Shown: positions 32,430 to 41,523, numbered from the stretch's first letter. The stretch: DNA of 64,000 nt from VXPQ01 sp965116435 (GCA_965116435.1 OZ220686.1:2666001-2730000), one strand, 5' to 3'. Made by a program: numbers and translations. The notes: generated from the sequence alone by a model not told the origin.

Positions 32430-33644
32430 TTAGTCGATCATAACCTGGGTGACGCGCCCGGTTTGCTTGTTTTTCAGGATGCGGCGCTTCGAGCCGTCGG
32501 GCAACACTTCTTCCTTGATGATGACCTGCCCGTCTGCCTCGCGCACCCTGGGCGCCACCCTCGGATGCGGTGTTTCCGCGCGCCAGTCGTCCAGTTCGAT
32601 GGGTTCCCATTGCCTCGATTTCGCCGATTTGTAACAGGCGTCGAGCACCGCGTTGACGACATACCCGTCGTAAAACGTTTCCATCGGTTCCCGACCTGTT
32701 TCCACCGCCTCGAACATATCCTGAAACATATCCGTGTAGCCGAGCGCTTTCGGCTCGTCGCCCACCGGGAACAGCCATCCGCTGGGCGTCTCCACTTTCT
32801 CGGCTACGTAGCTTCCCGTTTCTCCCGAGGTGAACATTTCGAATCCGGTGCGCAGCCAGTGGTTGAGCCAGATCGTGCCCTCCGTTCCGGCTACCTCGTC
32901 GCGCAGATCCATGCCGCCCCGAAACGCCCAGCTCACCTCGATTTGCCCGACCGCGCCGCTTTCGAAACGGATGAGCGCGACCCCGTGATCTTCGGCGTCG
33001 ATGGGGTGGACGAGCGTGTCGGCCCAGCACATGGCTTCTACCGGACGATTGTTTTTGCCCACGAAATTCCGGGCGATTTCGATGGTGTGGCAGCCCATGT
33101 CGATCAGCGCGCCCCCGCCGGCCTGTTCGATATCCCAGAACCAGGCGCTGTGCGGCCCTGGATGCGTTTCGCGGGAGCGCACCCACAAAATATCCCCCAG
33201 TGCGCCTTCCTGCACGCTCTGGATGGCCTTGAGCGTCTTGGGGGTATACACGAGGTCTTCGAGATACCCGTGAAAAACCCCGGCGTTCTCCACCATGTCC
33301 AGCATGCGTTTGGCTTCGGCGGCGGTCCGGCCCAGCGGCTTCGTGCACAGGATGCCTTTGCCCGCTTCTGCGGCGAGGCGGACGCATTCCTCGTGGAGAT
33401 GGTTCGGCAATCCGATGATCACCATGTCCGTTTCCGGATGGCGGATGGCGGTTTCCAGGTCGTCGGTATGGTGGGGGATATCCCATTCTCCAGCGAAGGT
33501 TTTCGCCCGCTCCGCGCTGCGGGAAAACACGCTGCGGATGCGGTCGCGTCCCCGGGAACCGTTGACGGCCAGCGCATAGAACATGCCGATGAGGCCGGTT
33601 CCCAGCAAGGTGATGGAGGAGCCTTTTTGCGTAGTGTGGGTCAT
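32430..33644 (-). CDS. Gfo/Idh/MocA-family NAD(P)-dependent oxidoreductase
   Basis: The 404-residue protein starts at the ATG at 33644. An N-terminal Rossmann fold (LLGTGLIGMFYA, about 14-25) is followed by the family's CTKPLGRT motif (about 100, the EKP-like Lys-Pro) and a C-terminal alpha/beta domain with GGGALIDMGCHTIE containing the catalytic-type His. Members oxidise or reduce sugars, inositols and related compounds. It is the first gene of the operon with the sulfotransferase and aminotransferase. Substrate unknown. Confidence 0.87.
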   Translation of the reverse strand: MTHTTQKGSSITLLGTGLIGMFYALAVNGSRGRDRIRSVFSRSAERAKTFAGEWDIPHHTDDLETAIRHPETDMVIIGLPNHLHEECVRLAAEAGKGILCTKPLGRTAAEAKRMLDMVENAGVFHGYLEDLVYTPKTLKAIQSVQEGALGDILWVRSRETHPGPHSAWFWDIEQAGGGALIDMGCHTIEIARNFVGKNNRPVEAMCWADTLVHPIDAEDHGVALIRFESGAVGQIEVSWAFRGGMDLRDEVAGTEGTIWLNHWLRTGFEMFTSGETGSYVAEKVETPSGWLFPVGDEPKALGYTDMFQDMFEAVETGREPMETFYDGYVVNAVLDACYKSAKSRQWEPIELDDWRAETPHPRVAPRVREADGQVIIKEEVLPDGSKRRILKNKQTGRVTQVMID

Positions 33645-33757
33645 GGCGGGTTGATGTGTTGAAGGGTGCGCCTCGGTGCACATCGGTGCAACTCGGGCGG
33701 CGGCGCTATTGGGTGACGTTATCGGGCGGCGTTACTGGGTGACATTATTAGATGGCA

Positions 33758-33982
33758 CTATTTCGTTTTTTCGAACGGCGGCGCGGCGCGCCCGTTGTTT
33801 TGCAAATGTTCGTACAGCGCTTGATGGTATGCAAGCAGTTGATTTCCGATCCTGATTTGCTCGTCCAGCCGTTTCTTGATGCCGAAGATAGCGAATGGAA
33901 GCAAGGCCCATACGATAGCCAGCAAAGGAAGAAGGAGGAACATGATCCGGAATGCGGTGAAGTCGGGAAGCAGGTCAGGCAT
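33758..33982 (-). CDS. Small single-pass membrane protein
   Basis: The 74-residue product has one hydrophobic segment (about 13-36, IMFLLLPLLAIVWALLPFAIF) followed by a basic and amphipathic helix (KKRLDEQIRIGNQLLAYHQALYEHL), a common layout of Bacteroidota small membrane proteins. No named family recognised. It lies upstream of the Gfo/Idh operon on the same strand, separated by 110 bp. Confidence 0.65.
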   Translation of the reverse strand: MPDLLPDFTAFRIMFLLLPLLAIVWALLPFAIFGIKKRLDEQIRIGNQLLAYHQALYEHLQNNGRAAPPFEKTK

Positions 33983-34086
33983 GGCGAGCGGGGCTTTGTG
34001 GCGGGTGCGATGGATTGCCCCAATCTACCGACGCCGCCGCTCGTACGCAACGCGTCCGCACGCGAGGCATGCTCCCCCCGCTACCC

Positions 34087-34216
34087 CCCGAAGGGTGCTT
34101 CACGACCCCGACGCCGTAAAACGCCGTGTTTTCCGATGATTTTAACAATGGAATCATTCGAAACGCTACTCGTGTACGTGAAGCGCGGATCGAAGTGGAT
34201 TTGATCAGCGCATCCC
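34087..34216 (+). repeat. MITE-like interspersed element (copy with right REP end)
   Basis: This copy shares the body of the element at 44664-44821 (GTGTTTTCCGATGATTTTAAC, GGAATCATT, GTACGTGAAGCGC) and ends in the REP-like hairpin and GCATCCC. The internal inverted repeat is TGCTTCACG at 34096-34104 and CGTGAAGCG at 34177-34185. The left REP end is lost. Together with the next repeat it fills most of the spacer between 33983 and 34371, which holds no gene. Confidence 0.75.
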
Positions 34217-34229
34217 TTAATTTAGGGCT

Positions 34230-34262
34230 GCTTTGATCGCAGCGGACGCAGTCAGAGCATCC
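34230..34262 (+). repeat. REP-like palindrome (GCAGCGGACGCA loop subtype)
   Basis: TTTGATC and GTCAGAG flank a loop containing GCGGAC and are followed by CATCC. The arm changes are partly compensated compared with the GCGCTGATC type. It stands about 110 bp upstream of the FAD oxidoreductase. Confidence 0.65.
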
Positions 34263-34371
34263 ATACGTTCCTGATATGGCGTCCGCCCTTTTTTTCGATC
34301 TGTCAAGTAAATACTAAACCAGCACACTCCGCTTTCCAACCCGTTTTCCGCTCCGCTTTCCGGGCCGTTCC

Positions 34372-35676
34372 GTGTATATTCACAGCAAGCAAACCGTTGC
34401 CGAAAAACGCGCCGACGTGCTGGTCGTGGGCAGTGGTTCCGCCGGGGCGTCCGCCGCCATCGCCGCCGCCAGGACAGGCGCCGACACGCTACTCGTGGAG
34501 CGATACGGTTTCATGGGCGGCGTCAGTACCCAGGTGCTGGACACGTTCTACGGGTTCTATACGCCGGGTCGCGCGGCCAGAAAGGTCGTGGGCGGCATAC
34601 CGGATCTTGTGGTGGACGCCCTGAAACAGCGCGGGGCCATGCTCCTTCGCCCGAATACGTACGGGGCGGGGCAGGGCGTCACGTACGATCCCGAAACGCT
34701 CAAGGTTGTCTGGGAATCGCTGGCCCTTGAAGCCGGGGTCCGGCTCCTTTTTCACACCTTCGTCATGGATGCGTTGCTGGAGGGCGACCGCGTTGCGGGC
34801 GTCGTGGCGGCCACCAAGCGCGGCTGGTTCAGCATCCATGCGGATTGTATCGTGGACGCCACGGGAGATGCGGACGTCGCCGCCTGGTCCGGCGCGCCGT
34901 ACGAGGGTCCTGGCCAGGATGCGGGCGAAAGCCCTGTGCAATCGCTCACGACCACATTCCGCATGACCGGCGTGGACGACGCCCGCGCCCGCGCCGTGCG
35001 CAAGGACGCGTTGCACGCCCTCATGGCGAAGGCCGTCGAAACGGGCCGCTATGCCCTGCCGCGCCGCGAGGGGAGCATCCACATCACCCCGTACCCCGGC
35101 GTGATGGCCACGAACATGACCCGCGTGGGCGAGGTGGACGCCACGGACCCCGAACAATTGACCCGCGCCGAGATCGAAGGCCGCCGGCAGGCCATGGAGT
35201 ACGCCCGGTTTCTGCGGGATTTCGTGCCGGGGTACGAACAGGCTTTCCTGACCGACCTGAGCAACCAGATTGGCGTTCGGGAGAGCCGCCGCATCCGGGG
35301 CCTGTACCGACTGACCCGGGAAGATGTGTTGTCGGCCCGCAAGTTCGCCGACGCCATTGCGCAATGCGGGGCGCCTATCGAGGATCACCATGCTGGGCAG
35401 GACACGCACTGGGAATATCTCCCGGAGGGCGCCACGTACGACATTCCGTATCGTTGCTTGTTGCCGCAGCGCGTAGAGGGCCTGGTCGTGGCCGGACGCT
35501 GTTTGTCCGCCGAGCACGACGCCCATGCTTCCGTGCGCAGCATGGGGCAATGCATGGCGATGGGGCAGGCTGCGGGCACGGCGGCGGCGCTTTCGTGCGC
35601 GGGAGATACGCTGCCCCATGCCTTGTCGCCGGACGCCTTGCGGGATCGCCTTGCCGCGATGGGGGCCATACTGTAA
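34372..35676 (+). CDS. FAD-dependent oxidoreductase (FAD_oxidored family)
   Basis: The 434-residue flavoprotein begins with the dinucleotide motif VLVVGSGSAGASAAIAAART (about 16-35) and the ERYGFMGG segment. The ending AGRCLSAEHDAHASVRSMGQ with the GQAAGTAAAL helix is the typical C-terminal FAD-contact region of the PF12831 type. These enzymes often occur in polysaccharide or sugar-acid loci with unknown substrates. The start is GTG at 34372. The downstream phosphotriesterase-like gene has the same orientation but an interspersed repeat lies between. Confidence 0.85.
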   Translation: MYIHSKQTVAEKRADVLVVGSGSAGASAAIAAARTGADTLLVERYGFMGGVSTQVLDTFYGFYTPGRAARKVVGGIPDLVVDALKQRGAMLLRPNTYGAGQGVTYDPETLKVVWESLALEAGVRLLFHTFVMDALLEGDRVAGVVAATKRGWFSIHADCIVDATGDADVAAWSGAPYEGPGQDAGESPVQSLTTTFRMTGVDDARARAVRKDALHALMAKAVETGRYALPRREGSIHITPYPGVMATNMTRVGEVDATDPEQLTRAEIEGRRQAMEYARFLRDFVPGYEQAFLTDLSNQIGVRESRRIRGLYRLTREDVLSARKFADAIAQCGAPIEDHHAGQDTHWEYLPEGATYDIPYRCLLPQRVEGLVVAGRCLSAEHDAHASVRSMGQCMAMGQAAGTAAALSCAGDTLPHALSPDALRDRLAAMGAIL

Positions 35677-35704
35677 CGGTCGCTGCGTCGCCTGTTTCGC
35701 GGCC

Positions 35705-35867
35705 TCCCGAAGGGCGCTGCACGACCCCTACGCCGCCAGCGCCGCACTTTCTGTTAATCTTAACGTCTGTTGATTTTAACGTCTGTTGATTTTAACGATC
35801 GAATCATTCCAAACGATACTTGCGTACGCGAAGCGCTGATCGAAGTGGGCTTGATCAGTGCATCCCT
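35705..35867 (+). repeat. MITE-like interspersed element (longest body copy)
   Basis: The CCCGAAGGGCGCT opening, ACGATCGAATCATT, GCGTACGCGAAGCGC and the final hairpin (CGCTGATC, loop, GATCAGTG, CATCCC) match the elements at 34087 and 44664. It also has an internal 14-15-bp duplication (TTAACGTCTGTTGAT twice, 35759-35790). It occupies the spacer before the phosphotriesterase-like gene and inflates that frame upstream. Confidence 0.75.
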
Positions 35868-35876
35868 CATGTTGCC

Positions 35877-36836
35877 ATGTCCATGATTCAGACAGTCCGG
35901 GGACCCGTGGAAGCCGCCCGGCTGGGCGTGTGCTACGGCCACGAGCATTTGTTGTGCGCCCCGCCGCGCCTGCGGGCCGATCCGTCCCCCGAGGGCATGG
36001 ATTTCGTGCTTGACGACGAAGAGGCGGCGGTGCTGGAAATGCAGGGTTTCCTCAAGGCGGGCGGGTCCGCGCTTGTGGAGATGAGCACCCCGGATTACGG
36101 GCGGGACGCCGCCGGTTTGCGCCGCATTTCCGAGCGGACCGGCGTACACATCGTGTGCGCTACGGGGTACAACAAGGATCCGTTTTCGGCCTCTTTTGTC
36201 GAGGGGGCGTCCGTAGAAGACCTTGCGGAGCGCTTCATTCGGGAGCTGGCCCAGGGCATCGACGGGACCGACATTCGCGCAGGACTGGTCAAGGCCTCCT
36301 CCACGCTGGACGAAATCAGTCCGGCGGCGGAAAAAGTGTTCCGCGCCGCCGCCGTTGCGCATCTTGAGACCGGCGCGCCCATTTCGACGCATACCGAGGC
36401 CGGGACCATGGCCCTCGAGCAGGTCCGCTTGCTGGAATCCCTCGGGGTGGATCCTGGGCGGGTCGTCATCGGGCATATGGATCGCAACCTTGATGTGTCG
36501 CACCATCTCGAAGTGGCCTCCACCGGCGTTTTTCTGGGGTACGATCAGATCGGCAAGGGGAAGTATGGCCCGGACCGCCGCCGGGCCGAGATCATGGTTT
36601 GTCTGACGGACGCCGGATACGGCAAGCAAATCCTCCTTGGGAGCGATTTGGCGCGCCGTTCCTACTGGCCTGCCTGGGGACATGCCGAAGGCCCCGGTTT
36701 TTCCTGCATTCTGAACGAATTCGTTCCCCGTTTGCAGGAGATGGGCCTGCACGATGCGGCGCTGCGCGACCTTTTGATCGGCAATCCGGCCCGGGCGTTC
36801 GCCTTTGCGGAACTTCCGGCGGATGCGGCGCGGTAA
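35877..36836 (+). CDS. Phosphotriesterase-family metal-dependent hydrolase
   Basis: The 319-residue TIM-barrel protein carries the phosphotriesterase-family metal motif near the N-terminus (CYGHEHLLC, HxH), a lysine in AGLVKASSTLDE (candidate carboxylated Lys), His in PISTHTEAGT and VIGHMDRN, and the final Asp in LGSDLARRSYW. Members include lactonases and sugar-phosphate lactone hydrolases; the actual substrate is unknown. The start at 35877 (or 35883) is used because the frame further upstream is made of the repeat element. Possibly linked to the FAD oxidoreductase, for example oxidation followed by lactone opening. Confidence 0.85.
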   Translation: MSMIQTVRGPVEAARLGVCYGHEHLLCAPPRLRADPSPEGMDFVLDDEEAAVLEMQGFLKAGGSALVEMSTPDYGRDAAGLRRISERTGVHIVCATGYNKDPFSASFVEGASVEDLAERFIRELAQGIDGTDIRAGLVKASSTLDEISPAAEKVFRAAAVAHLETGAPISTHTEAGTMALEQVRLLESLGVDPGRVVIGHMDRNLDVSHHLEVASTGVFLGYDQIGKGKYGPDRRRAEIMVCLTDAGYGKQILLGSDLARRSYWPAWGHAEGPGFSCILNEFVPRLQEMGLHDAALRDLLIGNPARAFAFAELPADAAR

Positions 36837-36841
36837 CAACC

Positions 36842-36879
36842 GTAGCCACGTTTTTGACGGCCCGGACGGACTGTTATCC
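36842..36879 (+). repeat. 38-bp direct repeat, copy 1
   Basis: GTAGCCACGTTTTTGACGG begins a 38-bp sequence ending CTGTTATCC that recurs 77 bp downstream with one mismatch. It starts 5 bp after the phosphotriesterase-like stop. Confidence 0.85.
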
Positions 36880-36918
36880 CCGCAAGGCGTTTTTCACCTG
36901 CCAGTACCTGGCTGTGAA

Positions 36919-36956
36919 GTAGCCACGTTTTTGACGGTCCGGACGGACTGTTATCC
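36919..36956 (+). repeat. 38-bp direct repeat, copy 2
   Basis: Second copy, one mismatch from the copy at 36842-36879. A 3'-end or regulatory duplication is possible; no known site is recognised. Confidence 0.85.
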
Positions 36957-37009
36957 AACGGCATGCCGCGCCGCGTTCTTTCGGATATGGTTCCTGTTTT
37001 TGCCCATAT

Positions 37010-37074
37010 ATTCTGTACATAAAACATTCTGTACATAAAACATTCTGTTCACAAACCTGTCCTGTTCACAAACC
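37010..37074 (+). repeat. Four-copy 16-bp tandem repeat before the sulfatase
   Basis: Two perfect copies of ATTCTGTACATAAAAC (37010-37041) are followed by two diverged units with CTGTTCACAAACC, ending 11 bp before the sulfatase ATG. The position suggests an effect on its promoter or leader, but no factor can be named. Confidence 0.75.
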
Positions 37075-37085
37075 CGCCCGATACG

Positions 37086-38747
37086 ATGAAATGGTCTGCA
37101 TCAAGGCATTTTCGCGCCGCGCGCTCGCGCGTTCGAATACTGCCCAGGATACCTTTATCGCCAAATATCCTGACGAGCCTGCCGTTAGGTAGACTGATCG
37201 GTCTACTTGCGTCCGTGCTGCTTGGCGCATGGGCTGTTGCGGGGTCCGTTTCGGCCCAGCCCGCCGAGCGTCCCAACATCGTGTTCATCTTTTCGGACGA
37301 CCATGCCACGCAGGCGCTCGGCGCGTACGGAGGCCCCCTCGCCGCGCTTGATCCCACGCCCAATCTGGACCGGCTTGCGGACGAGGGCATGCTGTTTCGG
37401 AACGCGTTCGTTACGAATTCCATTTGCGCGCCCAGCCGGGCGGTTATCCTGTCCGGCCTGCATAGCCATTTGAACGGCGTGGAAACGAATGCGCGGCACG
37501 ACAGCCTCGAAGCATCCATTCCCGTTTTCCCGGAAATGCTTCAGCAGGGCGGGTACCAGACCGCCATCGTCGGAAAATGGCATCTGAAGAGCGAGCCGAG
37601 GGGGTTCGACTACTGGGAAGTGCTTCCCGGGCAGGGCGACTATTATAATCCGTCGTTTCGGACGCAGGAAGGGGATGCGCGCTACGAAGGCTACGTCAGC
37701 GATATCGTGACGGACCGGGCTATCGAATGGCTCGCAAACGAACGCGAGGCGGACGCGCCGTTCATGCTGATGTACCAGCACAAGGCCCCGCATCGCAACT
37801 GGCTCCCCGGCCCGACGCATCTGAACCGCTACGACGATGTGGAAATTCCTGCGCCGCGTTCCCTGTTCTATGATTATTTCGACCTTTCCACGCCCGCCGT
37901 GCTTCAGGAGATGGAAATTTCCACGGACCTGCGCTGGGGATGGGACCTGAAATTGCCCCTGAATCCCGAACACCTCGACGAGGTTGCCGACGGGTACCAC
38001 TGGATTGACCGGTTTACGCCGGCCCAGCGGACCGCCTGGGAGGCGGCGTACGGCCCGAAAAACGATACGTTTTACGAGCGGTACCGCATGGGCAGATTGC
38101 AGGAACGCGACCTTGTTCGATGGAAATTCCAGCGGTATCTGAAGGATTACCTGCGCACCGTGTATTCGATGGACGAAAATATCGGGCGTCTGCTGGAGTA
38201 CCTCGAAGAAGCCGGGCTGGCCGAAAACACCATTGTGGTCTACAATTCGGATCAGGGATTTTTTCTGGGCGAAAAAGGGTGGTACGACAAGCGATGGATG
38301 TACGAGGAATCGTTCAAAACGCCGCTTATCGTGCGGTGGCCCGGCGTGACGCCGTCCGGTTCCGAAAGCAAGGCCCTCGTACAGAATCTTGATCTTGCCC
38401 AGACCTTGCTGGACATGGCGGGCGTGGCGCCGTCCTCGTCCATGCAAGGCCGCAGCCTCGTGCCGCTACTGAAGGGCGAAACGCCCGGGGACTGGCGCGA
38501 ATCCGTGTATTATCATTATTACGAGTTCCCGCAGCCCCATCATGTCCATCCGCACGAAGGGGTGCGCACGGCCCGCCACAAGTTGATTCATTACTACACG
38601 CTGGATCAGTGGGAGCTGTTTGACCTGGAGACGGATCCGGAAGAATTGCACAATGTATACAGAGACCCCGCCTATGCCGACGAGGCCACGCAGCTACGCG
38701 CCGAGCTGGTGCGTTTGAAGGAACTGTACGAGGTTCCGGCTCCGTGA
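37086..38747 (+). CDS. Sulfatase (type I, formylglycine-dependent)
   Basis: The 553-residue sulfatase has a long N-terminus with a signal peptide (hydrophobic about 38-57, ending SVSAQ). The metal-site motif NIVFIFSDDHA is followed by the modification motif ICAPSRA, whose Cys115 would become formylglycine. GKWHL and the NSDQGFFLGEKGWYDKRWMYEE region are typical of S1 sulfatases acting on glycans. The substrate is presumably a sulfated polysaccharide or sulfated aglycone met in a marine setting. No sulfatase-maturing enzyme is in the window. The aldehyde dehydrogenase follows closely. Confidence 0.9.
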   Translation: MKWSASRHFRAARSRVRILPRIPLSPNILTSLPLGRLIGLLASVLLGAWAVAGSVSAQPAERPNIVFIFSDDHATQALGAYGGPLAALDPTPNLDRLADEGMLFRNAFVTNSICAPSRAVILSGLHSHLNGVETNARHDSLEASIPVFPEMLQQGGYQTAIVGKWHLKSEPRGFDYWEVLPGQGDYYNPSFRTQEGDARYEGYVSDIVTDRAIEWLANEREADAPFMLMYQHKAPHRNWLPGPTHLNRYDDVEIPAPRSLFYDYFDLSTPAVLQEMEISTDLRWGWDLKLPLNPEHLDEVADGYHWIDRFTPAQRTAWEAAYGPKNDTFYERYRMGRLQERDLVRWKFQRYLKDYLRTVYSMDENIGRLLEYLEEAGLAENTIVVYNSDQGFFLGEKGWYDKRWMYEESFKTPLIVRWPGVTPSGSESKALVQNLDLAQTLLDMAGVAPSSSMQGRSLVPLLKGETPGDWRESVYYHYYEFPQPHHVHPHEGVRTARHKLIHYYTLDQWELFDLETDPEELHNVYRDPAYADEATQLRAELVRLKELYEVPAP

Positions 38748-38790
38748 GGGAAAACGCCCCCCGCATATGCAATCTGACGATCGAATAGCC

Positions 38791-40383
38791 ATGACGCTAC
38801 ACGGCAAACATCTTGTTGCAGGTCGGATAACCGGAGAGGAGGCGGAAGGCTTCCGGGCCTGGGATCCGGTCGAGGGGGCCGCGCTTGATCCGGTGTTTTG
38901 CGAGGCGGGCGCCGCCGACGTGGACGCCGCCGCGAGGGCGGCCGAGGCCGCGTTCGAGGCCTATGCAACGACGGAACCGGCCCATCGAGCGGCTTTTCTG
39001 GAACGCATTGCCTCGGAGATTGAGGACCTTGGCGAGGCGCTGGTCGAACGGGCCAGCCGGGAATCGGGCCTGCCGGCGGGCCGGATTCGGGGCGAACGGG
39101 GCCGGACGGTGTATCAGCTGCGGCTTTTCGCCGCCGTGGTCCGGGAAGGATCCTGGGTGGACGCCCGCATCGAACGGGCCATCCCGGATCGTTCGCCCGT
39201 CCCGAAACCCGATGTGCGCCGCATGAACGTGCCCCTCGGCCCTGTGGCCGTGTTCGGGGCCAGCAATTTTCCGCTGGCGTATTCCGTGGCGGGCGGGGAT
39301 ACCGCTTCGGCGCTGGCCGCCGGGTGTCCGGTGATCTGCAAGGCGCATCCGGCGCATCCCGGTACGTCCGAGTTGGTGGCCCGCGCCATTCTTCGGGCCG
39401 CCGAGGCGGAAAACATGCCCGCCGGCGTGTTTTCACTGGTGCACGGGCAAGGCTACGAGGTAGGATTGGGTCTGGTGCGGCATCCGCTGGTGCAGGCCGT
39501 GGGCTTCACGGGGTCGTTGCAGGGCGGGCGCGCCTTGTTCGATGCGGCGGCGGCTCGGCCGGTCCCGATTCCGGTGTACGCCGAGATGGGGAGCGTCAAT
39601 CCGGTCTTCATCCTGCCGTCCGCACTGGCGAAAGGGCCGGAGGCGCTGGCCGAAAAACTGGCCGGATCGATCCTGTTGGGTGTAGGGCAGTTCTGCACGA
39701 ACCCGGGGCTGGCTTTTGGAGTGGCCGGTGAGGCCATGGAGGCCTTTGTGCAGGCGTTGGGCGAGCACATCCGCCGGGGCGAACCCGCCACGATGCTTCA
39801 CCGGGGCATACGCGACCGGTTCTGCGCCGGAACCGACCGGCTGGCGGCGGCGCAAGGCGTTCGGCGCGTGGCGGTTGCGGAGCGGGAGGCGGACCCGATG
39901 CGGACGGAAGCCGGGGGCATGTTGTTCAGGACGGACGGACGCACGTTCCTGGAGAATGACTTGCTTTCCGAGGAGGTGTTCGGACCGTCCAGCCTGGTCG
40001 TGGTGGCGCAGGACCTTGCGGAACTCGAACAGGTTGCGCACCACCTGAAAGGACAGCTCACCGCCTCGATTCACGGAGATGCGGAAGAGATCGCCCGCCA
40101 TGACGGCCTTGTTCGCGCATTGCGGAGCGTGGCGGGCCGGTTTATTTTCAATGGATTCCCCACCGGGGTGGAGGTGTGCGCAGCCATGCATCACGGCGGT
40201 CCCTATCCCGCCACGACGGATGTCCGCACGGGCGCCGTAGGGGACACCGCGATCCTGCGATTCGTCCGGCCCGCGGCCTGGCAAAACTTCCCGTCGTCCC
40301 TCTTGCCTGCAGAATTGCGGGACCGCAACGAGCGCGACATCCGCCGCCTGATAGACGGGGAATATTCAACCGGAGATGTGTAA
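38791..40383 (+). CDS. Aldehyde dehydrogenase, alpha-ketoglutaric-semialdehyde (2,5-dioxovalerate) type
   Basis: The protein has 530 residues from the ATG at 38791; another ATG at 38767 is possible. The family pattern LHGKHLVAGRI, FGASNFPLAYSVAGGDTASAL, the cofactor loop FTGSLQGGRAL, the Glu in YAEMGSVNPVF and the catalytic Cys in GVGQFCTNPG are all visible. It matches NADP-dependent dehydrogenases that oxidise alpha-ketoglutarate semialdehyde to alpha-ketoglutarate, the last step of non-phosphorylated pentose and uronate pathways. It lies 43 bp after the sulfatase and may share its transcript. Confidence 0.88.
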   Translation: MTLHGKHLVAGRITGEEAEGFRAWDPVEGAALDPVFCEAGAADVDAAARAAEAAFEAYATTEPAHRAAFLERIASEIEDLGEALVERASRESGLPAGRIRGERGRTVYQLRLFAAVVREGSWVDARIERAIPDRSPVPKPDVRRMNVPLGPVAVFGASNFPLAYSVAGGDTASALAAGCPVICKAHPAHPGTSELVARAILRAAEAENMPAGVFSLVHGQGYEVGLGLVRHPLVQAVGFTGSLQGGRALFDAAAARPVPIPVYAEMGSVNPVFILPSALAKGPEALAEKLAGSILLGVGQFCTNPGLAFGVAGEAMEAFVQALGEHIRRGEPATMLHRGIRDRFCAGTDRLAAAQGVRRVAVAEREADPMRTEAGGMLFRTDGRTFLENDLLSEEVFGPSSLVVVAQDLAELEQVAHHLKGQLTASIHGDAEEIARHDGLVRALRSVAGRFIFNGFPTGVEVCAAMHHGGPYPATTDVRTGAVGDTAILRFVRPAAWQNFPSSLLPAELRDRNERDIRRLIDGEYSTGDV

Positions 40384-40458
40384 TGGGGCGTGCAGGCGGC
40401 CCTAACCGTTTGGGGTCCTCGCGCAAAAACTCCGTGCCCTCAGCGTATCCGGGCAGGC

Positions 40459-40496
40459 CACGCCGAGGCGCCGGGTACGCTGGTCGCCTCGGCGTG
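40459..40496. terminator. 12-bp perfect hairpin between convergent genes
   Basis: CACGCCGAGGCG (40459-40470) and CGCCTCGGCGTG (40485-40496) form a perfect stem with a 14-nt loop between the convergent aldehyde dehydrogenase and DUF899 genes. There is no T run on either side, so it is a possible bidirectional stop or RNA-stabilising structure rather than a classic terminator. Confidence 0.55.
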
Positions 40497-40581
40497 CGCC
40501 GCAACACGTAGATCCTGCAAATTCGGAACGCATCACGTCAACGGCGCACGGGCGCACCGGTCGCCAGCGCGCGTCGCGACC

Positions 40582-41184
40582 CTACTCCAGCACGTTCAGG
40601 CCGCCGTCGTCCAGTTTGCCCGGTCGGCTCCAGTACGCATACTGGGGCGTCCAGTCGCTCTCTCCAAGCCCGGCGAGGCCAAGCAGGCTCCACATCGTGC
40701 AATAGAGGTCGCCGGGCCCGAACACGCACGTATTCTTGCGCAGGATGGCGTCGCCGTCCCGTTCGTAGACCACTGCGCCCGGGTAGTTGTTTTGGCCGTC
40801 TACAACGGATTGCTCGCGAATGTAGTCCCCGCCGCCGTGCGAGGCCAGTCGAAAGCGCCAGCCGCGGGCGTTGGCGAATCGGCGTTGCGTCTCCGGCGGG
40901 TCCTTTGAGAGGAGCACTACGGAAAAGACCGATTCCAGATGGCCGAGCAATCCATTGAAGCCGTCCGCCCACAGCGTACAATAGCGGCAGCCCTGCCCCA
41001 TGTTGTGGATCGCAAGCATTTTCTCCTTTTCGCCAAAAAGGTCCAGCAGCGTGGCCTCGCCGTCCAGCGTCGCAAAGGCGTAATTGCGTACGGGCGTTGC
41101 CGGGTTCGCTTTTCGCAGGGCGTTCAGCTCCACGGTCAACTCACCAATGCGCTGTTCAAGTTCGATAATTCGTTCGTGTGCCAT
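40582..41184 (-). CDS. DUF899 thioredoxin-like protein
   Basis: The 200-residue DUF899 protein has a thioredoxin-related fold. An N-terminal helix (ERIIELEQRIGELTVELNALRK) precedes LLDLFGEKEKMLAIHNMGQGCRYCTLWADGFNG, in which the CRYC pair sits where thioredoxins carry CxxC. The motifs FRLASHGGGDYIREQSV and the C-terminal LLGLAGLGESDW are family features. It is probably a cytoplasmic redox or stress protein; function is not established. Confidence 0.85.
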   Translation of the reverse strand: MAHERIIELEQRIGELTVELNALRKANPATPVRNYAFATLDGEATLLDLFGEKEKMLAIHNMGQGCRYCTLWADGFNGLLGHLESVFSVVLLSKDPPETQRRFANARGWRFRLASHGGGDYIREQSVVDGQNNYPGAVVYERDGDAILRKNTCVFGPGDLYCTMWSLLGLAGLGESDWTPQYAYWSRPGKLDDGGLNVLE

Positions 41185-41523
41185 ACGTTGCCGTAAAATC
41201 TTGTCCAGAGGAATGATCGGGGAAATCCGGTCAGGTTGCGCGAGGGTCGTGGCCGGGTCGTTTCAGGGACGGGGTTGCAGGGGAGGGGATACGTCACTTT
41301 CGACGGCGGCGTTCGCTTGCAGTATACGTTGCCGGGGGCGGGTTGTCAAGGCTTTGATGGGGGTATAAAAGCAGAGAGGCATCCCAGCCTGACAAGAGAC
41401 GGGATGCCCCCAAGAACCGGTCCTTATATGCGGCAACGCCGCAATGCCGGTGGGTTGTATCACGGAATAATGATAATCCGGGTATGCCGTTCGAGGGCGG
41501 CATTCAGCTATCCCTCAGCCACC
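41185..41523. other. Spacer without a recognisable gene
   Basis: No convincing gene is seen in these 340 bp on either strand. One inverted repeat stands out: GGCATCCC at 41378-41385 and GGGATGCC at 41401-41408, an 8-bp stem with a 15-nt loop. It may be a transcript end for the two small membrane genes to its right. Confidence 0.5.
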
